Below are positions 5,601 to 10,058 of a stretch of DNA of 10,058 bases, piece after piece. Positions within the stretch are counted from its first letter, which is position 1, and each line of letters begins with the position of its first letter. The position numbers and the translations under genes are program-made. Origin of the DNA: an uncultured Lachnospiraceae bacterium (GTDB lineage: Bacteria > Bacillota_A > Clostridia > Lachnospirales > Lachnospiraceae); the NCBI GenBank assembly GCA_902787595.1, contig CADAHD010000081.1, positions 1-10,058 of the forward strand, in the 5' to 3' direction. Below the pieces are notes generated by a model. That model made no database searches, was not told the DNA's origin, and was given only the letters and a program-made list of their open reading frames with translations.

Positions 5601-6539
5601 ATGAGGATATGCTGGATAGGCAATCATGAGGAAGGACTGGAAGCTTTTGAACGCACTGCGAAGAGAGGTTTTATCAACGGCTTTATCACTCTGAATGATG
5701 AAGCCTTTGCAAAGCGCAGCGCGGGCAGCAGGGATTATCTGGACATAGCGGAAAAGCATGGCATAAAGGTATATCCCGTCAGCACCATCAAAAGTGATGA
5801 GTCATATGAGATAGTTAAGGAGCTGGCGCCGGACCTTATGGTTGTATTCGGCTGGAGCGAGATACTTCCGGGGCGGCTGCTGGATCTGGCGGCGATAGGC
5901 ACTGTCGGTACACATGCGGCGCTTCTGCCTCATAACCGCGGCAGCGCGCCTGTTAACTGGGCCATAATACGGGGAGAGGAAGAGACAGGCAATACGCTGA
6001 TGTGGCTTTCAAAGGAAGTGGACAGCGGGGAGATCATCGACCAGACGGCTTTTCCCATTACCCTTTTCGATACCTGCAAGACTATTTACGATAAGGTGGC
6101 CGCATCGAATGCAGTCATGCTTGATAAGCTGATCGATGCGCTGATAAAGGGCGAAAAGCCTGTTTCGAGTATCAGCAACGAAACTGATGAAGAATTGCTT
6201 CCCAGAAGGCGGCCTAAGGACGGTCTTATGGACTGGCAGCAGGACGCAAAGAAGATCTATGATTTTATCAGGGCGCTTACCCTGCCATATCCCGGAGCAT
6301 TTACCTTTTTAGACGGAAGGAAGTGGCTGATATGGGAAGCTATGGTACTGCCGGTTAAAAGCACTGAGCTTCCGGGAACCATATTGGGAAATGCTTACGG
6401 TTTTAAAGATTGCGGCATTCTGGTTGCAACAAAAGATTACACGATATGCATTACTATGGTAGAGGATGAAGAAGGAAAGAGATATTCCGGGAGCACCCTC
6501 TATGAACTTGAGCTGAAAGGAGTGTTTGGCAATGAGTAA
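5601..6539 (+). CDS. Formyltransferase family protein, probably sugar N-formyltransferase
   Basis: A 312-residue protein with the two-domain plan of methionyl-tRNA formyltransferase: an N-terminal formyl-transfer domain (about 1-185) and a C-terminal domain (about 200-312) with RRRPKDGLMDW and ALTLPYPGAF. The active-site loop reads GTHAALLPHNRGSAPVNWAI. His 105 and Asp 141 (EVDSGEII) match H108 and D144 of E. coli Fmt and keep their 36-residue spacing, but the Asn of the N-x-H motif is Gly 103. The donor should be N10-formyl-tetrahydrofolate. I infer an amino-sugar acceptor rather than Met-tRNA, because the gene lies between truA and a PIG-L deacetylase, a phosphoglycosyl transferase and a GT4 glycosyltransferase. 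A true Fmt is usually next to def. It starts 1 nt after truA and overlaps the next gene by 8 nt. The acceptor sugar cannot be named from the sequence. Confidence 0.85.
   Translation: MRICWIGNHEEGLEAFERTAKRGFINGFITLNDEAFAKRSAGSRDYLDIAEKHGIKVYPVSTIKSDESYEIVKELAPDLMVVFGWSEILPGRLLDLAAIGTVGTHAALLPHNRGSAPVNWAIIRGEEETGNTLMWLSKEVDSGEIIDQTAFPITLFDTCKTIYDKVAASNAVMLDKLIDALIKGEKPVSSISNETDEELLPRRRPKDGLMDWQQDAKKIYDFIRALTLPYPGAFTFLDGRKWLIWEAMVLPVKSTELPGTILGNAYGFKDCGILVATKDYTICITMVEDEEGKRYSGSTLYELELKGVFGNE
6516..6522 (+). promoter_or_regulatory. Ribosome-binding site that fixes the PIG-L deacetylase start
   Basis: AAAGGAG lies 9 nt before ATG 6532 and only 3 nt before the upstream TTG at 6526, so ATG 6532 is the likely start. 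The site sits within the last codons of the formyltransferase gene. Confidence 0.75.
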
Positions 6540-7182
6540 GATACTTGTGGTAGCGGCTCATCCCGATGATGAGCTTCTTGGAGTGGGAGGCACCGTCATA
6601 AAGCATGTGCAGGCAGGCGATGAAGTACGCAGCATTATCATGTGCGAAGGCGAGTCGCTGAGGTACGGCGCGGATGTCGGCCAGAGCACCGCAATACAGG
6701 AAGCGGCAGATGTGATGGGAGTAAGCAGGGTCTATCACTTAAAGTTTCCGGACCAGAGGCTGGATACCTACACGCTGACAGAGCTGATCACGCCGCTGGA
6801 GAAGGTATCTGAGGAGTTTAAGCCAGATATCATTTACTGTCAGTCGGGTTCCGATGCCAACAGGGATCACAGGATTTTATTTGAGGCAGCACTTGTGGCC
6901 TTCAGACCCAACAGCGAATGGATAAAAGAATTTCTCTGTTTTTATACCGCATCCAGCACGGAGTGGGGACATCCAAAGAGCTTTGCGCCTGATACCTGGA
7001 TCGACATAAGCGCACAGCTTGATAAGAAGATAGAAGCATTTGAAAGATATACTTCGGAAGTGAGGGAGTATCCTCATCCCAGATCCTCCGAAGCTCTGCG
7101 GCATCAGGCAGCATTCTGGGGCAACCAGTGCTGTATGGAAGCGGCCGAAGTATTTGTCAGTATCAGGAGGACTTTCAGATAA
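6532..7182 (+). CDS. PIG-L/LmbE family N-deacetylase
   Basis: A 216-residue zinc-dependent deacetylase of the PIG-L/LmbE fold, which removes acetyl from N-acetylated sugars or related conjugates. The N terminus KILVVAAHPDDELLGVGG carries the AHPDDE motif: His 10 and Asp 13 are expected zinc ligands and Asp 12 the general base. The third ligand is His 113 in SDANRDHR. Length fits bacterial members. There is no signal peptide, so it should act in the cytoplasm on a nucleotide sugar or a lipid-linked sugar facing inward. It overlaps the formyltransferase gene by 8 nt and shares one base with the next gene (TAATG). With the formyltransferase it could remove N-acetyl and put N-formyl on the same amine; that pairing is inference. 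Substrate not identified. Confidence 0.9.
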   Translation: MSKILVVAAHPDDELLGVGGTVIKHVQAGDEVRSIIMCEGESLRYGADVGQSTAIQEAADVMGVSRVYHLKFPDQRLDTYTLTELITPLEKVSEEFKPDIIYCQSGSDANRDHRILFEAALVAFRPNSEWIKEFLCFYTASSTEWGHPKSFAPDTWIDISAQLDKKIEAFERYTSEVREYPHPRSSEALRHQAAFWGNQCCMEAAEVFVSIRRTFR

Positions 7183-7886
7183 TGCTGATGATAGAAAAGA
7201 AACCTGTGCAGGCTGCTGTTAAGCGTTGCTTTGATGTGATCCTGTCAGCACTGGCTCTGCTGATACTGAGCCCGGTGATGCTGACGGCGGCGCTGGGGAT
7301 ACTTATTTGTGATCCCGGCCCCGTGATCTATAAAGCAAAGCGCATGGGTAAGGATTTGGTCCCTGTGACCATGTACAAGTTTCGCACGATGAGAGTGGGC
7401 TCCGATAAGCATGGCGCAATAACGGCAGCAAAGGACAGCCGTGTTTTTGCATGGGGCGAGATACTCAGAAAAACAAAGATAGACGAGCTTCCGCAGCTGG
7501 TCAACATACTGAAGGGCGAGATGTCAATAGTAGGTCCCAGACCGGAAGATGTTGATATAGTAAATGAGTATTATACGGAGAAGGAAAAGCTGACGCTCAA
7601 GGTCCTGCCCGGACTGGCCTGCCCGGGAAGCATATTCAATTATACGCATGGTGATAAGTATCTGTCGGGTGAGGATGCGCAGAGCGCCTATACGGACAGA
7701 TTTCTCCATATAAAGCTTGCGCTGGATCTGTATTATTTAAAGCACTGGTCGCTTATCTATGATATAAGCATAATCATAAGGACGGTGCAGGCTATTCTTC
7801 AGACGATGCGCGGAAACGAATGGATCGATTATCCTGTAGAATATAAAAAGATCAGGGAGATAAAGAGATGGCGAAAAAACCGCTGA
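7182..7886 (+). CDS. Phosphoglycosyl transferase (bacterial sugar transferase, PglC/WcaJ catalytic-core type)
   Basis: A 234-residue membrane enzyme of the bacterial sugar-transferase family, which moves a sugar-1-phosphate from a nucleotide sugar to undecaprenyl phosphate and so starts a glycan. It has the short form with only the catalytic core: an N-terminal membrane segment (about 16-43, RCFDVILSALALLILSPVML), the basic KAKRMGKD loop, KFRTM (66-70), the catalytic Asp-Glu pair at 101-102 (KIDELPQL), and IVGPRPE (116-122). The region after LPGLACPGS differs from the usual GxxGxWQV wording, which may reflect its sugar specificity. ATG 7182 is preferred because AGGAGG (7165-7170) lies 11 nt upstream; ATG 7188 is a weaker choice. 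The ATG shares a base with the previous stop, and the end overlaps the next gene by 19 nt. Confidence 0.92.
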   Translation: MLMIEKKPVQAAVKRCFDVILSALALLILSPVMLTAALGILICDPGPVIYKAKRMGKDLVPVTMYKFRTMRVGSDKHGAITAAKDSRVFAWGEILRKTKIDELPQLVNILKGEMSIVGPRPEDVDIVNEYYTEKEKLTLKVLPGLACPGSIFNYTHGDKYLSGEDAQSAYTDRFLHIKLALDLYYLKHWSLIYDISIIIRTVQAILQTMRGNEWIDYPVEYKKIREIKRWRKNR

Positions 7887-9013
7887 TAGCGCTTTTTACC
7901 AATAATGATGATGATGTCTACTGCTTCAGACTCGAGCTTATAAAGGCAATAAGGGATGCAGGATACAGATTGATGATATCCTGCCCGGACGGCCCCAAGT
8001 TTGAGGTGCTTGAAAAAGAGGGACTTAAAAAGAATGTGGATTTTATCTACGACGATCCCGATATAGACAGGCGCGGCACAAACATATTAAATGATGCAAA
8101 GCTTGCTGCGCATTATTTCAGCGTGCTCAAGAAATACAGACCGGCAGTTTTACTAAGCTATACGGCCAAGCCCAATGTTTATGCCGGGCTTTCGGCAAAG
8201 CTTCTGGGAATACCTGTTATAAGCAACCTGACCGGATGGGGATCGGTGATAATGCAGAAGGGCATCAAGAAGTTCATAGCCATGCAGCTGTTTAAACTTG
8301 CTTTCCGCAACTCATCGTGTCTGATGTTTCAGAATGCGACCAATCTGAGACTGGCAAAAAAGAGCGGCATGGTGAGAGGCAGATACAGACTGATACCCGG
8401 CAGCGGAGTGGCACTTGAGCGTTTTGAACTGCAGCCTTATCCCGAAGGCGGTGACGGCCTTAAAGAGGAGACTGTGGTATTTAATTATATAGGCCGCGTG
8501 CTTCATGATAAAGGAGTGGATGATTATATCGAAGCTGCCCGTCGTATACGGAGTAAGTATCCCAATACGGAATTTAATATGCTGGGCTTTATCGAGCCTA
8601 CTGAGATACATTACGAAAAAGAACTGCAGGAACTTGAAAAGCAGGGTATAGTCCATTACCGCGGGTCGCAGAAAGATGTGCGTCCCTGGGTTAAGCGTTC
8701 GCACTGCATCATTCACCCTTCCACCTATGGGGAGGGTATGAGTAATGTGCTTTTGGAAAATGCAGCCAGCGGACGTCCCATCATAACCACCGATAATCCG
8801 GGCTGCCGTGAAGCGGTTGAGAATAATGTGAGCGGCTTTATCTACCATGGCGGGGATGTGGATGCTCTGGTAAGGAAGATAGAAGCCTTTCTGGCGCTCA
8901 CAAATGAAGACCGCAGAAAGATGGGACTTGCCGGACGAAAGAAAATGGAGAAGGAATTCGACCGCAGGATAGTCATCAAGGCATACTTAAAAATGATAGC
9001 ATATCTGGTATAA
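7868..9013 (+). CDS. GT4-family glycosyltransferase (PglA-like)
   Basis: A 381-residue GT-B glycosyltransferase. The N-terminal domain (about 1-190) contains KKYRPAVLLSYTAKPNVYAGL and NLTGWGS. The C-terminal domain has the strand VVFNYIGRVLHDKGVDDYIEA, which opens the donor-binding half, and the donor-site EX7E motif at Glu 289 and Glu 297 within YGEGMSNVLLENAASGRPII. These are standard for family GT4, which uses nucleotide-sugar donors with retention of configuration. The protein lacks membrane helices and should work at the inner face of the membrane, adding the second sugar to the lipid-linked sugar made by the upstream transferase; a pglC-pglA style pair is inference. GGGAG (7855-7859) lies 8 nt before ATG 7868. 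It is the last gene of the unit; a structured repeat begins 11 nt after its stop. Confidence 0.92.
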   Translation: MAKKPLIALFTNNDDDVYCFRLELIKAIRDAGYRLMISCPDGPKFEVLEKEGLKKNVDFIYDDPDIDRRGTNILNDAKLAAHYFSVLKKYRPAVLLSYTAKPNVYAGLSAKLLGIPVISNLTGWGSVIMQKGIKKFIAMQLFKLAFRNSSCLMFQNATNLRLAKKSGMVRGRYRLIPGSGVALERFELQPYPEGGDGLKEETVVFNYIGRVLHDKGVDDYIEAARRIRSKYPNTEFNMLGFIEPTEIHYEKELQELEKQGIVHYRGSQKDVRPWVKRSHCIIHPSTYGEGMSNVLLENAASGRPIITTDNPGCREAVENNVSGFIYHGGDVDALVRKIEAFLALTNEDRRKMGLAGRKKMEKEFDRRIVIKAYLKMIAYLV

Positions 9014-9023
9014 GCATACTGAT

Positions 9024-9133
9024 TGTCATTCTGGGCGTAAGTGAGTACTTAATGAGGCATAGCCGAATTTAGTACGAACGCGCAGTTTGAATTTAGTGAT
9101 CTCGGGCCGCGAAGAATCTTGACATAAGTGTAT
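9024..9133 (+). repeat. Intergenic structured repeat, copy 4 (long form with internal hairpin)
   Basis: The ends match copies 2 and 3: GTCATTCTG at left, and CGAAGAATCTTGACATAAGTGTATTA at right in short pieces. The outer stem pairs ATTCT (9028-9032) with AGAAT (9113-9117), then GCG (9035-9037) with CGC (9108-9110). Between them lies a hairpin at 9041-9079: GT/AC, GA/GA, GTACT/AGTAC, a T-T mismatch, AAT/ATT, a second GA/GA, GGC/GCC, loop ATA. GAATTTAGT occurs twice, at 9065-9073 and 9089-9097. The right tail supplies the -35 box of the tRNA promoter. Confidence 0.75.
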
Positions 9134-9147
9134 TAATACGATAAGAT
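9119..9147 (+). promoter_or_regulatory. Sigma-A-type promoter of the tRNA-Val gene
   Basis: A perfect -35 hexamer TTGACA (9119-9124) is followed, after exactly 17 nt, by TAAGAT (9142-9147), which matches TATAAT at four of six positions including the key TA and final AT. Transcription would start near 9154, a few bases before the mature tRNA end at 9161. The TTGA of the -35 box is part of the repeat tail shared with copies 2 and 3. Confidence 0.75.
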
Positions 9148-9160
9148 TACCTTTGTTTAC

Positions 9161-9234
9161 GGGATCATAGCTCAGCTGGGATGAGCGTCCGCTTGACGTG
9201 CGGGAGGTCACAGGTTCGAACCCTGTTGGTCCCA
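9161..9234 (+). tRNA. tRNA-Val (anticodon GAC)
   Basis: All four arms fold. The acceptor stem is 7 bp (9161-9167 with 9227-9233, one T-G wobble). The D stem is GCTC with GAGC (9170-9173, 9183-9186) around a 9-nt loop containing GGG. The anticodon stem (9188-9192 with 9200-9204) holds the loop TTGACGT with anticodon GAC at 9195-9197, which reads GUC and GUU. The T arm is 5 bp with loop TTCGAAC. The discriminator is A9234; CCA is not encoded and must be added afterwards. It is a single gene with its own promoter and terminator. Confidence 0.96.
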
Positions 9235-9242
9235 TAGATCAT

Positions 9243-9279
9243 AAGAAAGACAAGGGTTTCCCCTGTCTTTCTTGTTTTT
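9243..9279 (+). terminator. Rho-independent terminator after tRNA-Val
   Basis: AAGAAAGACAAGGG (9243-9256) pairs with CCCCTGTCTTTCTT (9260-9273) across a TTT loop, giving 13 pairs with one A-C mismatch, followed by GTTTTT. It starts 9 nt after the tRNA discriminator base. Confidence 0.93.
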
Positions 9280-9281
9280 AT

Positions 9282-9323
9282 GGCAGAGCTGCCGGGGAGA
9301 GTGCGATTTCATCTTCCCCGCAC
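9282..9323 (+). other. Leader region with small inverted repeats before the acyltransferase gene
   Basis: GGCAG/CTGCC (9282-9293) forms a small 5-bp inverted repeat. It is followed by GGGGAGA pairing with TCTTCCCC (9294-9300 with 9312-9319, one bulged T), and an alternative GTGC/GCAC pairing (9301-9304 with 9320-9323). They lie just ahead of the ribosome-binding site. A regulatory role is possible but unproven, and no convincing promoter hexamers are visible between the terminator and the gene. Confidence 0.3.
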
Positions 9324-9328
9324 GATAG

Positions 9329-9333
9329 AGGAG
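9329..9333 (+). promoter_or_regulatory. Ribosome-binding site for the acyltransferase gene (TTG start)
   Basis: AGGAG lies 6 nt before TTG 9340. An ATG at 9335 is only 1 nt away and opens a two-codon frame (ATG GCT TGA), so TTG 9340 is the better start for the long frame. Confidence 0.6.
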
Positions 9334-9339
9334 AATGGC

Positions 9340-10058
9340 TTGATAACACGCAACGTTTCAAAGTATCTTCGCAGCCTGGCAATATTGATAGTCATAGCCA
9401 GCCATTATGCGGAATGGTATTATCTGGATCTGCCGCATCCCATGCTGCGACACTGCATAAGCACCTGGGGACCACCGGGAGTTGATATATTTTTCCTTTT
9501 ATCCGGCTATGGTCTGTATAAGAGTTTTAAAACTGCGGGAAAGGTAGATGCGGTCTTTATACTGAAGCGCTTACTCGCGGTCTATTTTCCGTATATCCTT
9601 CTTTATACCGGGCTTGAGATATACCACAGAGATATGTTTTTTACAAGCAAAGAGGGGCTGATCACTTTTTTTACGGCCGGTGAATACTGGTTTCTCAATG
9701 TTATCTTTGTCATGTACATAGCCTTTATCCTATGCTTTGCCTTTTGCAGGAAAGCGGCACTTCCCATTCTGGTGTGCGTGATCACAGGCTACAGCATATG
9801 GTTATATGAGAGCGGATATTTTGATTTCTGGACACTCTCAAACCACGCATTCCTCATCGGTATCATTGCGGCGGCAGGAGAGGAGCGTTTCCCTAAGCTA
9901 TATACTCAGAGGAATGAGCTTATCTTGATGCTCTGTGCCCTGGCCGGAGCCGTCATAAGCTTTTTTGTAATGCAGAAGAACGGCGGAAGCGGACAGGCGG
10001 AGAGTTATGCCGCAGAACTAATAATGAATATCTTCATAAGTCTGGCTGTGCTGGCAGC
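9340..10058 (+). CDS. Acyltransferase-3 family membrane protein, N-terminal part (runs off the window)
   Basis: An open frame of at least 239 codons with no stop to the end of the window. The N terminus KYLRSLAILIVIASHYAEWY gives the first membrane helix and the His of the family's active site. GPPGVDIFFLLSGYGLYKSF matches the second-helix hallmark of acyltransferase-3 proteins (GVDIFFxLSG). More hydrophobic helices follow, for example VIFVMYIAFILCFAF and LPILVCVITGYSIWLY. Such proteins have about ten helices and transfer acetyl or other acyl groups to exported sugars or lipids, so this one may decorate a surface polymer; the substrate is unknown. The start is TTG 9340 with AGGAG 6 nt upstream. 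An in-frame GTG at 9301 is possible, but its GGGGAG lies only 1 nt away. It follows a terminator, so it is a separate transcription unit from the glycan genes. Confidence 0.87.
   Translation, partial: MITRNVSKYLRSLAILIVIASHYAEWYYLDLPHPMLRHCISTWGPPGVDIFFLLSGYGLYKSFKTAGKVDAVFILKRLLAVYFPYILLYTGLEIYHRDMFFTSKEGLITFFTAGEYWFLNVIFVMYIAFILCFAFCRKAALPILVCVITGYSIWLYESGYFDFWTLSNHAFLIGIIAAAGEERFPKLYTQRNELILMLCALAGAVISFFVMQKNGGSGQAESYAAELIMNIFISLAVLA

Noticed and set aside
8312..8848. A 178-residue - strand frame opposite the GT4 gene
   Set aside because: The sense gene has the EX7E motif and a good ribosome-binding site; the antisense frame has neither and looks like a codon-bias shadow.
9041..9079. Kink-turn or known riboswitch in the long repeat
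   Set aside because: The GA steps are flanked by helix on both sides without the 3-nt bulge that a kink-turn needs, and no known riboswitch motif was recognised.
2127..9133. CRISPR array
   Set aside because: The four repeat copies are kilobases apart, differ in length and sequence and have genes between them; there is no regular repeat-spacer pattern.
9026..9235. A 69-residue reading frame on the - strand beginning GPTGFEPVTSRT
   Set aside because: It is the reverse complement of the tRNA-Val gene and repeat copy 4; this peptide is a familiar false protein read from the antisense of tRNA genes.
9224..9245. tRNA 3' end as an integration attachment site of a mobile element
   Set aside because: I see no second copy of the tRNA 3' end in the window and no integrase gene; the sequence goes straight into a normal terminator.
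9198..9485. A + strand frame starting inside the tRNA and running through the terminator
   Set aside because: It crosses a folded tRNA and a terminator and overlaps in another frame the well-supported acyltransferase, with no family resemblance.

Overview
The window looks like chromosomal DNA of a Gram-positive anaerobe, most likely class Clostridia and possibly Lachnospiraceae. The reasons are a class B sortase next to a protein with an MPKTG sorting signal, a Firmicutes-type ecfA1-ecfA2-ecfT module followed by truA, heavy use of ATA isoleucine codons, and a tRNA without an encoded CCA end. This assignment is inference from gene content; no marker gene fixes the taxon. Every protein gene and the tRNA lie on the + strand.

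Region 1 (1-2112) is a cell-surface display unit. It holds the C-terminal end of a sortase (catalytic Cys in the sequence LSTC) and, overlapping it by 4 nt, a secreted surface protein with a signal peptide, two related domains, Thr/Pro linkers and a C-terminal MPKTG anchor. The surface-protein reading frame is broken near 406-418, so the signal peptide and the body sit in different frames. Region 2 (2204-4782) encodes the energy-coupling module of an ECF vitamin/metal importer: two ATPases and the transmembrane EcfT, with no substrate-binding S component in the window. Region 3 (4844-9013) is a tightly packed five-gene unit: truA (tRNA pseudouridine synthase), a sugar-type formyltransferase, a PIG-L/LmbE deacetylase, a membrane phosphoglycosyl transferase and a GT4 glycosyltransferase. 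Spacing is +1, -8, -1 and -19 nt, so they are probably co-transcribed. The last four suggest synthesis of a surface glycan on a lipid carrier, with an N-acetyl group possibly swapped for N-formyl. Region 4 (9119-9279) is a tRNA-Val(GAC) gene with its own sigma-A-like promoter and a strong terminator. Region 5 (9340 to the end) is the start of a membrane acyltransferase-3 gene.

The most unusual signal is a family of short structured intergenic repeats. Four copies lie at 2127-2150 (broken), 2162-2203, 4797-4843 and 9024-9133, all in the same orientation and each at a boundary between gene modules. The three complete copies fold into stems with a compensatory base change between copies, and stacked GA/GA steps recur inside the stems. 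The tail of the repeat supplies the apparent ribosome-binding sequence of ecfA1 and truA, and in the long copy it supplies a perfect TTGACA -35 box for the tRNA promoter. The long copy carries an extra internal hairpin built on the same GA-step plan.
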